Below are positions 7,751-16,226 of a DNA stretch of 40,770 nt, piece by piece. Source of the stretch: a virus; IMG/VR virus record IMGVR_UViG_3300025526_000005, positions 1-40,770 of that record. One strand, 5' to 3'. Made by a program: the position numbers and the translations under genes. Under the pieces are notes generated by a model. The model did not search any database and was not told where the DNA came from. It saw only the letters and a program-made list of their open reading frames with translations. Each line of letters begins with the position of its first letter. The stretch's first letter is position 1.

Positions 7751-9700
7751 TTAGATGTTATCCAGGAAAAGGGCGCGGCCGGCGCCGCCTGGGCCTGTGT
7801 TATTCGCGCCGGTCTTGACGCGGTAGAGACCGCCGCCGTCGACATCGTAAAGCCAGAACCGGGTAGTGCCCGCGCTGGCGCCAGCGTCGAAGCGGAAGGT
7901 CTCAGTGGCTCCGCCAATGATGCCATTTAAGGTCTGCCCGGCGAAGGGCGCATGCACCGTGATGCCGTCCGCTTCCGAGTCCGTGCCCAGCACCATTTTC
8001 CCCCTCCTCTGCGCATCGCCGAAATCGCTCGGGAACGAACCGATATAACCACTGGCGTCGTTCGCTTCCACGCCGAGCACGGCGGCCGCGAGCGGCGCGC
8101 CGAGGGCTGTTTTGTTCTTCGCGTAGACCGCGAAAGTGCCGTTGGTATCACGGCGAAAAGTGAAGGGAGGCTGGTCCGAATTATCGAAACAATAGCAGAC
8201 GGAGCCCGCGGCGATGGAAGTTTCCGTAGTGCAATCCGGGAACTGGTTGCCGATAGCGATCGTGTTGAGTGCGCCGTCCCGCACGGTCAGCCCCGCCCCG
8301 GCATACCGGGCGTAACAGTCTCGGATGAACGTGTTCGTGCTGTCGCTGATGTAATAGGCGCTCACCGCGCTCTCAGCGGCGAAGGAAATGATGTTATTCT
8401 CCAGCCAGGTGTCGATCGAGTTGATGACACCGATGGCCAGGTCCGTCTTGACCGCCCCATCGTCAATGACGGTGTTGTTCTTCACCAGAGTGCGTTCCGC
8501 GCCGGAAATGAAAATGTCGTTCTTGGCGCATCGGCGAATGATGTTGCCAATCACCTTGTTGTCTTTGGCTGAGACGGTGATCGGCTGGCAGGTGCCGCCG
8601 TCCGAGGCGGTCACGCCGTCGAGAATATTTCCTTCGATGGTCACGTGCTGGCCCAGGCTGTAGATGCCATAGCCCTTCACGTTCTCAATCACGTTGTTCC
8701 GGACGATGCAGTTTTGGTGCTTCTCTCCGAGACGCCCGCCCGTGAACGGAGCGGAGCCTTCGCGGGCCTGGGGAGTGAAGAAGATGCCGAAACAGAGGTT
8801 ATCGATGGCGTTCGAGCCATTCCGGATATGGTTGGATTCAATAATGAAGTTATCCGCGCGCTGGACGCCGATCCCCCCGTAGCAAAAGCCGTTGATGTAA
8901 TTCCCGGAGATCCGTCCGTTGATCGCGCCATTGTAGACCCGGATCGGGTCCAGGAGTATCCCGCCGGAATACTGGCCGATCCCCCAGAACCGGTTGCCAT
9001 TGATCTGCAACGCGTCGAGAACATGGCCAGCAGTGGCGCCTTCCGTGATGAAAATGCCCCCGGCCTGGAGGTGGAGCGTCGCGGCCTCTGTCGAAGCGGC
9101 TCGGAAGTGGCAATTCTCGACCGTGATCCAACAACCAGTGCTGTTCGGCTGCGCGAAAATGGAGTAGGTCGCGTTCGTCCCATCGCTTTCGTTCATGCCC
9201 GTGAAGTGCGATTCGTAGACTTCCAGCGACCCCTCCGCGCAGATGGCCGCGCGGACGGAGTTGGTGAAAGTGCAGTTCCGGACAATGACCGTTTTATGAA
9301 AAGTACCGGCGGCGATCAGAGAGCAGCTCCGGACGATATCCCCGTAGCGGGCGCTGCGGACCGATTTGTTGCCATCAAAAACGATGCCTTCAAACATCAG
9401 CGTGGCGTCGTTCGTGTCAGCGCCCGTGGTGAACATCGAGTCCGTGGCGGAAGAGCTGTGCAAAAACACCGTGCCCGTCTCCCCGAGCCAGCGGAGATTC
9501 TTCGCCCCGGTCAGAGCGCAGCTGCTCAGCAGGTATCTCCCGGCGGGCGCATAAATAGTGTCGCCATCGTTCGCGGCGGCCATGGCCGCGCTGAAGGCCG
9601 CTGTCGTGTCGGTCAGTCCGGTCGTGATGGCGTCGTAATCCGCCAGGTTCACGACGCGCCGCCGTTCCACTTCCACCAGGTTCAGACGTGGTCTGCTCAT
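7751..9700 (-). CDS. Pectate-lyase-superfamily tailspike (right-handed beta-helix)
   Basis: 649 residues. The start is set at the ATG overlapping the preceding stop (GCATGA), which gives MSRPRLNLVEVERRRV. The N-terminal 'NLADYDAITTGLTDTTAAFSAA' region followed by GDTIYAPAGRYLL is the classic entry of the pectate-lyase/tailspike superfamily ('D..gdGvtDdTaAi..A'). Many beta-helix rungs follow, roughly residues 100-520, with repeated N-rich turns such as ISGNYING, IIESNHIRN, VIENVKG and TIEGNILDG. The C-terminal ~130 residues are a different beta domain, possibly for trimerisation. It lacks a signal peptide, unlike the beta-helix protein at 18353-19897, so it is the better candidate for the virion receptor-binding depolymerase. 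Confidence 0.85.
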   Translation of the reverse strand: MSRPRLNLVEVERRRVVNLADYDAITTGLTDTTAAFSAAMAAANDGDTIYAPAGRYLLSSCALTGAKNLRWLGETGTVFLHSSSATDSMFTTGADTNDATLMFEGIVFDGNKSVRSARYGDIVRSCSLIAAGTFHKTVIVRNCTFTNSVRAAICAEGSLEVYESHFTGMNESDGTNATYSIFAQPNSTGCWITVENCHFRAASTEAATLHLQAGGIFITEGATAGHVLDALQINGNRFWGIGQYSGGILLDPIRVYNGAINGRISGNYINGFCYGGIGVQRADNFIIESNHIRNGSNAIDNLCFGIFFTPQAREGSAPFTGGRLGEKHQNCIVRNNVIENVKGYGIYSLGQHVTIEGNILDGVTASDGGTCQPITVSAKDNKVIGNIIRRCAKNDIFISGAERTLVKNNTVIDDGAVKTDLAIGVINSIDTWLENNIISFAAESAVSAYYISDSTNTFIRDCYARYAGAGLTVRDGALNTIAIGNQFPDCTTETSIAAGSVCYCFDNSDQPPFTFRRDTNGTFAVYAKNKTALGAPLAAAVLGVEANDASGYIGSFPSDFGDAQRRGKMVLGTDSEADGITVHAPFAGQTLNGIIGGATETFRFDAGASAGTTRFWLYDVDGGGLYRVKTGANNTGPGGAGRALFLDNI

Positions 9701-10053
9701 GCTATGATCTCCCTCCACCCGGTATTGGTTCCATCCCCGGTATCTTTCACGTATTGCCTTTTGTTCACAGTGTCCCAGCAATGCCGCCCTGGGCGGCCGT
9801 GCACCGCATTCTGCGGGCTTCCCTCGCACGCGGTCGGGCAATTCAGAACCTCCATGATGAAATCTCTCTGGGGCGTGCTGAGCAGCCGGAAGGCCGCTTG
9901 GATCGCGTTGGCGATTTGCAGGCGTCGACTTTTTGGCGCGGTCAATCCGGAGTCCGCGATCTCGATATGCGCCGCGGCGGTCACGCTGGCCGCCGTCACT
10001 TCAGTCAGCGCATCGTCGCCGCCCGCTCCTAAAATTTTCAGTTTTACTGCCAT
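9697..10053 (-). CDS. Small phage protein linked to the tailspike
   Basis: 118 residues, ATG start. A helical N-terminal part contains QRDFIMEVLNCP. The C-terminus (KRQYVKDTGDGTNTGWREI) resembles the short C-terminal tags of phage fibre-attachment or adaptor proteins. It overlaps the tailspike start by 4 bp, which suggests coupled translation and a partner role such as spike anchoring. No enzymatic motif is seen. Confidence 0.6.
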   Translation of the reverse strand: MAVKLKILGAGGDDALTEVTAASVTAAAHIEIADSGLTAPKSRRLQIANAIQAAFRLLSTPQRDFIMEVLNCPTACEGSPQNAVHGRPGRHCWDTVNKRQYVKDTGDGTNTGWREIIA

Positions 10054-10060
10054 GGCCGTT

Positions 10061-10606
10061 TTATTCCGTCGCGCGATCGCTGGTTTCCTCGGTTACTCGA
10101 TCCGCGCTTTCTTCCGTGATCCGATCCGATTCATGATCCGTTTGCAGGATGGTGAACACCTGCATTTCCAAGGTCCAAATGACGCGGGCGTGTTCCTGAT
10201 CCACTTCGGTCATATCGAGGCGCGCGAAATAGACCGTGCTGAAGACATCCGGATCGGGCGACCAGGGCCGATCCCACAACGCCTTGGCCAACATCAACAG
10301 TTGCAACCCGGTTAATTTGGATTCGCTTTCTTCCCGCGCCCGATTGATCGGCACGATTTCGTGCGCCTGCGCGGAGACCGTGATCATGACCGATCCCTGG
10401 TAGGCGCCTTGTTCCGCTGGAACCACACCGGTGATCGCCACCACCAGCGCTAGTCCGAGCTTGGCCAGGGAATTGTCGACTTCCGCGAGCAGGTCCATGC
10501 TGTTCTCCGGCACGGCGCGCACGCCGCTCTCCGGATCGCTGAACACGGTGTCCTGTTCGAGTCGGGCCACCAGCGCCGCCAGTAGATCGTCGAGGACTGT
10601 GGCCAT
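10061..10606 (-). CDS. Mu gp37-like head-tail joining/tail-completion protein
   Basis: 181 residues. Its ATG overlaps the upstream stop as TAATG. It begins with a helix (VLDDLLAALVARLEQD), then a hydrophobic beta segment (LGLALVVAITGVVPAEQGAYQGSV) and later an alpha/beta part. Size, fold pattern and place right after the gp36-like gene match the Mu gp37-type proteins at the head-tail junction. The last ~25 residues are a short tandem repeat: DRITEESA, DRVTEETS, DRATE. This looks like a recently expanded acidic tail. Assignment by gene order and pattern. Confidence 0.65.
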   Translation of the reverse strand: MATVLDDLLAALVARLEQDTVFSDPESGVRAVPENSMDLLAEVDNSLAKLGLALVVAITGVVPAEQGAYQGSVMITVSAQAHEIVPINRAREESESKLTGLQLLMLAKALWDRPWSPDPDVFSTVYFARLDMTEVDQEHARVIWTLEMQVFTILQTDHESDRITEESADRVTEETSDRATE

Positions 10607-11040
10607 TAGAAGTTGAGTTGCTCATCACTGCCGTAGCGGGCATCCGATCCCGCGTGTTCCGTCTCATCCGCCGGATCGGGTTGTTCGATGGCGAATTCGC
10701 CTTTGGGAATTTCTTTGACCGTGGCCCAGGCGGAGTCGTGTTCGGCTTTGCGTTGCTCGCTGGCGCTCATCGCGCCACTTGTGCCGATGGAGATCCGGCC
10801 GATCATCCTCCAGCGGACGATGGCAATGGCCGCGTCATGAATTTCCGGCGGGAGCGTGCCCGCCGCGCCGAGGCTATACCGCACCGCGATATAGCCTCGG
10901 ATCGCATTGGTGACCTTGGAGATGATCTCCGACGTCGGATCGGTTTGACCCGACGCCAGGACCTTCGTGCGCAGCAGCGTCAGTTCATCCCCGCTCAAGC
11001 GGGTCTGCACGTCTTCGACGGTTAATGCTGCCCAGGCCAT
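10606..11040 (-). CDS. Mu gp36-like head-tail connector (DUF1320)
   Basis: 144 residues, ATG start, 8 bp after the capsid gene. The N-terminal sequence (ALTVEDVQTRLSGDELTLL) and the following helix with TDPTSEIISKVTNAIRGYIAVRYSLG fit the gp36/DUF1320 family of Mu-like phages. These are gp6-type adaptors that attach below the portal after DNA packaging. The Asp/Glu-rich tail (EQPDPADETEHAGSDARYG) is variable in such proteins. Gene order (capsid, gp36, gp37) is the same as in Mu. Confidence 0.8.
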   Translation of the reverse strand: MAWAALTVEDVQTRLSGDELTLLRTKVLASGQTDPTSEIISKVTNAIRGYIAVRYSLGAAGTLPPEIHDAAIAIVRWRMIGRISIGTSGAMSASEQRKAEHDSAWATVKEIPKGEFAIEQPDPADETEHAGSDARYGSDEQLNF

Positions 11041-11048
11041 GTGTTCGT

Positions 11049-13529
11049 TTATGCCGTGGCCGTGTTGACCAAACGTTGGCCCGCCGCGGGATCACCTACC
11101 GCTGTCCCATACATGAAGGCGTAGCGCGAAGCCGCTTCCGCCTTTACATGATCGACGTATTGCACGTTCAGCAGCGAGATTCCGGTGTTCGGTTCCGTGA
11201 TGATTTTGGTCACCGCGCCGCCGTTCACGCCGGGCAGAATCTTCGTGTAGTCATCCGGCAGCCGGGTCGCCAGAGCCAGGGCGCTCGGGAAGCAGGCGAA
11301 GCCTTGCAGGTTCTCGACCACCGGCAGGATCTTTGCATCCGCCACGCCGAACCCATGCACGTCCGGCAGCACGCCGCTCTGGATCACGTCGGACGCGCCC
11401 GGATTATTGAAGGCGCTGACAATCACGGTATCCTCGCCCAGCTTGTCGTAGTAATCGCCGCGCAGGATCAACATGCGCATCACGTCCGGCACCTCGCGAT
11501 CAGTGAGGGCGCGTCCCAGCTTCATCACGCCCGTGCGCGAGAAGTTAGCCAGTGTCACAACCGTTTCGTTTGTGATCGGGTTCGCGGTTGGATAGGTCGC
11601 GGTCTTCGGGAAGTTCGCCACCAGGATGTTTCCATAGAGCGCGGTCACCAGGGCCTTGCCGAGCACGTAGGCCTGGAGCGGCGCTTGTTCCTCGAAGAGC
11701 CTGCGATTCGTCGAACCCAGTTCCTCGGTGTTGAAAGCGATTTCGATCGCTTTGTGATTGTTCAACGTGATCGTCGCTTGCGTCACGGTCGCGTTGCTCC
11801 GGCTGTAGCCCGTGCCAGCGACATAGCTGGTCAACGCGGGAGGCGCGACCAGGTTCACCTTCACGGTGTTATTCCAGAGCGCCGTCTCCCCGCTCAGATT
11901 CGCGCTGATCCTCTGCAGCTGCGGGAAAGTCGTCATGAGCAGCTCCAGCACGCGCTGTGTCACTACATCGCCCGCCAGAGTGCTGAGCGAGTTCGACGCA
12001 TGGACCGGCACTCTCGCCGCCATCTGTGTGTTCAACACCAGCGGGAAGGCCTCCTTCTTCCGCAGCCGCGGGCTGATGTCGGAAGCGTAGATGGCCGCGC
12101 GAGCCTTGGCGTCCTCGATCGCGCCCCGCCCCTTCTCGTCACGAGCGCTGGCGTAGGCCAGCAATACCTGTTGCGAATCTTCCCGTGTGATTGTCACGCT
12201 GGCGTGCAGCGCGTCATTGTCCCGCGCCCCGCTGGCCGCCGTGATCGGCGTGAGCGCCGGATTGCCCTGCATGCTCGCGAGCAACACTTCCTTCGTCGGA
12301 TCGGAGGCAAGGATCTCTTCCCATTGCGCCTGGATGGCCGTGTCTTTCGGAGGCAAGGCCCCGCGCTTCACAGCGGCGAGCACCGCTGCTTTGGCCGTGG
12401 CCAGGTTGCGGGCTTTGATTTCCCCCTGCACTTTCGCAAGGGCCTGATTCAGCTGCTTGATCTCTTCGTCTTTCGCTTCGATCGTGGCTGTGTTGGCAGA
12501 GTTGGCCTGTTGAGCCCTTAACTCCGCGTTTTCATTCTCCAATTTAGCTAACCGGGCCTGGAGTGCGGCCAACTCTTCTGTTGTCATACTTTGGTTGGCG
12601 CCTTCGCTGGCCTGCTTGGCCCACAAAGGCGAAATCTTCTTGAACGCCGGATTATTCACGAGCGATCCCATGTTCAGCGGCGCGCCGGTCACCTTGGCTG
12701 GATTCGCTGTCGGATCGTCCACATGGAACCCCGGCGAGAAGGCGCGATACATTTTTCCCGTGATGGCGTCTGATCCGGCTTTGCTCCATTCCACGCGAGC
12801 GTAGACGCCCAAAGGCCGGTCGCCGCCGCGCCACACGAATTCGAGCGGCCAGGCGCTGGCCTGCCCGCCGTTATGATCGAAATCGAAGTAGGGCCGTTGC
12901 GGACCCGCCGCAAGATGTTCGCGGAGCGATCGCTGCAACGCCGCGGCGGAATCCGGACCGACCTGCACCGTCACCGTCACCGGCTTCCCGCCCTGGCTGG
13001 CGGTGATCTGATGCACGCCGCCCGGCATGACCATCACTTCACTCGGCGGTTGCGCGCCCTCGGCCGCCTCCGGCAAGGCAATCGGCATCCGGCATTCGAT
13101 CGTGGTCGGGTCATGCGCGTAAAAGGCCTCTCGGGTTTGGGAATGGGAAGTGCGAGAGTGGCCGTCCGAGACGGAACTGCTCACTTCGAAGATTGAGATC
13201 TGCCCCTTTCGGGAATAGCCTTTCTCATCCTCATACCGATTGAGCCGGGCCAGCGCGGATCGCCCCTGCTCATCCATCCCATTCATGAACACAAGCGAAT
13301 CGTTCGCCTCCAGATTCTGATTCAGTCCGTTGACCACACCGAAGCGCTCCCGCTTCAGCCAGCCTTTGCCGTCGCAGACCAGGCAACCGGCGCTGTCCAG
13401 ATCCGTCGACGTGAGTCGGAACCCTGAGCAGCGATGGCAAAATACCTGTCCGTTTTCCAGCTTCACTCGCTGCTTGTGAGCGATCGCATCCAGGATGCGT
13501 TTGTCTTCTGTGGTCAATCTCAGTCTCAT
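11049..13529 (-). CDS. Fused zinc ribbon, prohead protease, scaffold and major capsid protein
   Basis: 826 residues; the start (ATG at 13529) is the first one after the gpG stop. Four regions are visible. Residues 28-52: a zinc-ribbon-like pair (CHRC...CLVC). Residues ~133-306: Mu gpI-type protease/scaffold domain with PYFDFDHNGGQASAW, VYARVEWSKAG, YRAFSPGF and LNMGSLVNNPAF. Residues ~315-378: scaffold coiled coil (ALQARLAKLENENAELRAQ). Residues ~480-826: HK97/P22-like major capsid domain with ATITLNNHKAIEIAFNTEEL. In Mu the protease/scaffold (I, Z) and capsid (T) are separate genes; here they form one frame without stops. Self-cleavage probably frees the capsid domain. Neighbours gpG and gp36 support the role. 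Confidence 0.9.
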   Translation of the reverse strand: MRLRLTTEDKRILDAIAHKQRVKLENGQVFCHRCSGFRLTSTDLDSAGCLVCDGKGWLKRERFGVVNGLNQNLEANDSLVFMNGMDEQGRSALARLNRYEDEKGYSRKGQISIFEVSSSVSDGHSRTSHSQTREAFYAHDPTTIECRMPIALPEAAEGAQPPSEVMVMPGGVHQITASQGGKPVTVTVQVGPDSAAALQRSLREHLAAGPQRPYFDFDHNGGQASAWPLEFVWRGGDRPLGVYARVEWSKAGSDAITGKMYRAFSPGFHVDDPTANPAKVTGAPLNMGSLVNNPAFKKISPLWAKQASEGANQSMTTEELAALQARLAKLENENAELRAQQANSANTATIEAKDEEIKQLNQALAKVQGEIKARNLATAKAAVLAAVKRGALPPKDTAIQAQWEEILASDPTKEVLLASMQGNPALTPITAASGARDNDALHASVTITREDSQQVLLAYASARDEKGRGAIEDAKARAAIYASDISPRLRKKEAFPLVLNTQMAARVPVHASNSLSTLAGDVVTQRVLELLMTTFPQLQRISANLSGETALWNNTVKVNLVAPPALTSYVAGTGYSRSNATVTQATITLNNHKAIEIAFNTEELGSTNRRLFEEQAPLQAYVLGKALVTALYGNILVANFPKTATYPTANPITNETVVTLANFSRTGVMKLGRALTDREVPDVMRMLILRGDYYDKLGEDTVIVSAFNNPGASDVIQSGVLPDVHGFGVADAKILPVVENLQGFACFPSALALATRLPDDYTKILPGVNGGAVTKIITEPNTGISLLNVQYVDHVKAEAASRYAFMYGTAVGDPAAGQRLVNTATA

Positions 13530-13534
13530 AGAAA

Positions 13535-14113
13535 TCAATTCGTTGCCGGTCCGGCCATCCACTTGTTGAATGTCTCGCTGACTACGCGCTGCATCTCTTC
13601 GCGCGGCGGCAGAGCGGTTGCGTCCGGCTTTTGCGTGACCGATCGGGCCAGCGCGTAATAGACCGTGAGTTTCTTGGCGTCCTTGTCCCACGCGGCCAGG
13701 ACGTTCTTCACTCGAAACAGCTTCAGCCCGAGCGTTCGCTCCAACACGCTGACGCGACGGCCATGCGCCGCCGGATGAATCGGGATCGTCAGAAACTTCC
13801 CGCGCTTGGCCGTGATTGTTCCGCCGTGGATCTTCTGATTGATCGCCGGATGCGTGATCGAGATGGCCACGCTCTCCGGCCCCGTCTGCTTCGGCGCATT
13901 CACGCCCTGGCTCACCCCGAGCCAGAAGAATGTGCGCGATCCGCCCAGCTTGTTCGGCGCTTGCGACTTCGCCCGGAAATGGCTCTTGAGCAGATTCCCC
14001 AGCGCTCGCGCCGCGACATTCAATCCGCTCGTCACACTGCGCGCTCGCGCTTGTAACCCCGCCAGCGCCGGCCGCGCTGTGTCCTTCACGACTTGCACTT
14101 CCAGCGTTGTCAT
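13535..14113 (-). CDS. Mu gpG-like virion morphogenesis protein
   Basis: 192 residues; the ATG overlaps the portal stop (CATG with TGA). The N-terminal segment (VVKDTARPALAGLQARARS) and the order portal-gpG-protease are those of the phage virion morphogenesis (gpG) family, needed for tail completion and head stability in Mu. It also contains FFWLGVSQGVNAP, AISITHPAINQKIHGGTI and a C-terminal helix, all common in that family. No catalytic role is expected. Confidence 0.8.
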   Translation of the reverse strand: MTTLEVQVVKDTARPALAGLQARARSVTSGLNVAARALGNLLKSHFRAKSQAPNKLGGSRTFFWLGVSQGVNAPKQTGPESVAISITHPAINQKIHGGTITAKRGKFLTIPIHPAAHGRRVSVLERTLGLKLFRVKNVLAAWDKDAKKLTVYYALARSVTQKPDATALPPREEMQRVVSETFNKWMAGPATN

Positions 14114-15894
14114 GCGGACCTCGCTTTCTGCCGTTGCGCGACCTTACCCCGCCGCTCCATGTAACCTTTGATCGCCCCATTCACGCACGCCGCGCCCATG
14201 GCCGCTTCTAAGGCTTCCGCCAGCGCATCGTGATTCATCTTGGCGAACAGTTCCGGCATCTCGGCCCGCGCCTGATCGACCAGCCGCACGAACTCCGCAT
14301 CGCTCAGCGTCGCATCCTTGGCCTTAGCGAATAGCTCGCGGAAAAACGGTTTGATGCCCCCGAGCCATTTTGCCTCGACCCCGGTCAAGTTCTCCAGCGC
14401 CGCATCAATCACCTGGTCCGTCGCGCTCTTCGCGTGAATGGCGTGGCTGCAAGAAGGAGAGTGGCTCTGGAATCGCTGAAATCCCTCAGGGCCGCCCGGT
14501 CCCGTTTCTGGCATGGCCCCGCGTTCGATCACCGATTCGCCCTCTTCGGGTTCCGGGACGTTATGCCGTTCGTGCGCGTAGCTGAGCGGGATCTTCATCC
14601 CCATTTCCACCAGTTTCGCGTCGCGTTCCGCCAACGCCATCGGGTCCGGATCAATCGAGAGATCCGCGCAGACCTCGGGCGCTTCGTCCGATGATCCGTA
14701 ATTCAGCCGAAGCAACGGACCGACTAATTGATACGAGACCAGGTCACCCACCCAGGCGGCCGCGTTGTGCAACACGTCCTGGCGCACCTTGCCCTGCAAC
14801 GTGGCGTTCCCGCTGCCGAGGCCGCTCGCTTCGCTCTCACTGCTCAGCTCCTGGCCGAGAATCAACAAGTCGCACGCCTTCTTGGCCTGCTCCAAAATCA
14901 AAGCCTGCGGATTATCCCGCGCGCTCGTCACCGCCTCCTTGAAATCGAGTGTTGTGCCCGCCGGGAACGCCGCCCAACCGGTCGAGCCCATCGCTTCCAA
15001 CATCTCCGCAATCGTCGAGGCCAGCCCTGGGCTGGAATCATCGTAAGTGGCCCAGCGAAATGGTACCCCGAACAACTGCGCGGTCTGCATCAACCAGCGC
15101 CAGCCGTAAGTGTGACCGATCCAGTAGGGAACCAATGCCCGCAACAAAGCGGTCGCTCCCGGAATTCCCGATCGCGCCTTCCAGGTCCCAACAACAAATT
15201 GATCCGCCGCAAATTCCCGCCACACCTGGCGTTCGGAGGGCCGAGCTCCGCGAGTCCCATTTTGCTGCGTGACAATCAACCCCAACTCCGTCCCGCTCGC
15301 GTTCCACGCGTATTGGCGCGGCGTGAGCAGGTGCGCCGCGCGCGGCACGATCACTCCGCCGCGTTGTTGCCAGAGCACTTCCTGCACCGAGATCCCTTTG
15401 CCCAGTGCGTCGAGACCGTCATAGATAAACTCCTCGAACGAACTTTCCAGCGTGCCCGGTCGCGGCTCCCAGTTTTTCAGCGCGGCCTCGACCAGGTCCG
15501 CTTTCTCCTGGGCGCGCGGAGTCGGCTTCTCACCGCGCTCAGCGTAAGGGGTGACACTCCAGCGCAATCGCTTCACCGAGTTCTTCACCTCATTGAGGTT
15601 TTTCGCGAGCCGATCCCACTCCTCCATGCGCGCGAAGAGTTCCCACTGCGAATAGAGATCCCCATTGAGCGCCATCTCCAGGATCTGCTTCACATAGTCC
15701 GGCTTCGCCGGAGTCATGAGCAAACCGAGTTGATGTGACTCGATCTTCGCCGCCATCTGTTGCGGCAACGATCGCAGAACATTCCGGGCCGGAGTCGCTT
15801 GCACCGGCGCGCTCGCCGTCGCTGTCGTTATGGCCCCGATCGGGTCATTCCACACCCGAGGCAAACCGGACACTGGATGGATCAATCCTCTCAC
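14110..15894 (-). CDS. Portal protein, Mu gp29 type (DUF935)
   Basis: 594 residues from a GTG that overlaps the preceding stop (GTGA). Family features in order are DPIGAITTATA near the N-terminus, a MEEWDRLAKNLNEVKNSV region, GKGISVQEVLWQ, FVVGTWKARSGIPGA, LVPYWIGHTYGWRWLM, QTAQLFGVPFRWATYD and ILGQELSSES. These are typical of gp29/DUF935 portals, the dodecameric DNA gate of the head. The C-terminal ~110 residues (EAKWLGGIKPFFRELFAKA) form an extra helical tail seen in this family. A 24-bp palindromic element lies inside the gene (15235-15258) and encodes GTRGARPSE. The gene stands directly between terminase and gpG as in Mu. Confidence 0.9.
   Translation of the reverse strand: MRGLIHPVSGLPRVWNDPIGAITTATASAPVQATPARNVLRSLPQQMAAKIESHQLGLLMTPAKPDYVKQILEMALNGDLYSQWELFARMEEWDRLAKNLNEVKNSVKRLRWSVTPYAERGEKPTPRAQEKADLVEAALKNWEPRPGTLESSFEEFIYDGLDALGKGISVQEVLWQQRGGVIVPRAAHLLTPRQYAWNASGTELGLIVTQQNGTRGARPSERQVWREFAADQFVVGTWKARSGIPGATALLRALVPYWIGHTYGWRWLMQTAQLFGVPFRWATYDDSSPGLASTIAEMLEAMGSTGWAAFPAGTTLDFKEAVTSARDNPQALILEQAKKACDLLILGQELSSESEASGLGSGNATLQGKVRQDVLHNAAAWVGDLVSYQLVGPLLRLNYGSSDEAPEVCADLSIDPDPMALAERDAKLVEMGMKIPLSYAHERHNVPEPEEGESVIERGAMPETGPGGPEGFQRFQSHSPSCSHAIHAKSATDQVIDAALENLTGVEAKWLGGIKPFFRELFAKAKDATLSDAEFVRLVDQARAEMPELFAKMNHDALAEALEAAMGAACVNGAIKGYMERRGKVAQRQKARSA
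15235..15258 (+). repeat. Dispersed palindromic element, copy in portal gene
   Basis: 24 bases, one mismatch to the family core GGAGGGACGAGCTCCGCG + AGTCCC. Lies in-frame in the portal gene (read on the minus strand as GTRGARPSE) in a probably surface-exposed loop. Confidence 0.75.
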
Positions 15895-16226
15895 TGGGGT
15901 GGAAATATTAATGCGGCTTCTCCGGCCTGAGCCTTGAAGTAAATGGCCCCGTTCGTCTCTCGCACGATGAATGAGGTGAGTCTTCCTGGCACGGCCGCGA
16001 TCTCCGCTCTCGGAAATGCTTTACGAGCGCGCCTGATGTAAAATCCATCATCGCAGCCTGCCACGAGCAACACGAGGGATAGGATCAAAAGCTTGGGCCT
16101 GGCCGCGGTTGGTCGCGCACACCAGTAGGCCCGCCTGGCGGAAAGGAGGCATATATCAGACCTCTGCGCTACCGCACGCACGGCTGGCGTTTCATCATAG
16201 CTACAGGTCAGGAAATTAGATTTCAT
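15891..16226 (-). CDS. Lipoprotein-like ORF between terminase and portal
   Basis: 111 residues if read from the ATG at 16226, which overlaps the terminase end by 11 bp; its TGA overlaps the portal GTG. A hydrophobic run followed by a lipobox (LILSLVLLVAGC) lies in the middle, so the real product may begin at an internal TTG (near 16094) and be a ~68-residue lipoprotein. The mature part (DDGFYIRRARKAFPRAEIAAVPG) has no known motif. An outer-membrane lipoprotein here would be odd for a head module; it might be an accessory gene, or an Rz1-like or exclusion protein. The long N-terminal extension looks non-coding. Confidence 0.45.
   Translation of the reverse strand: MKSNFLTCSYDETPAVRAVAQRSDICLLSARRAYWCARPTAARPKLLILSLVLLVAGCDDGFYIRRARKAFPRAEIAAVPGRLTSFIVRETNGAIYFKAQAGEAALIFPPQ

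Noticed and set aside
8645-10315. Long plus-strand open frame (556 codons) across the tailspike region
   Set aside because: Composition is Arg/Asp/Val/Gly-rich and lacks any fold pattern; it is the complement of clear minus-strand genes (beta-helix spike and neighbours).
11025-12521. Plus-strand open frame of 498 codons opposite the capsid gene
   Set aside because: Shadow of the capsid frame; rich in Arg, His and Gln with no motif, no ribosome site.
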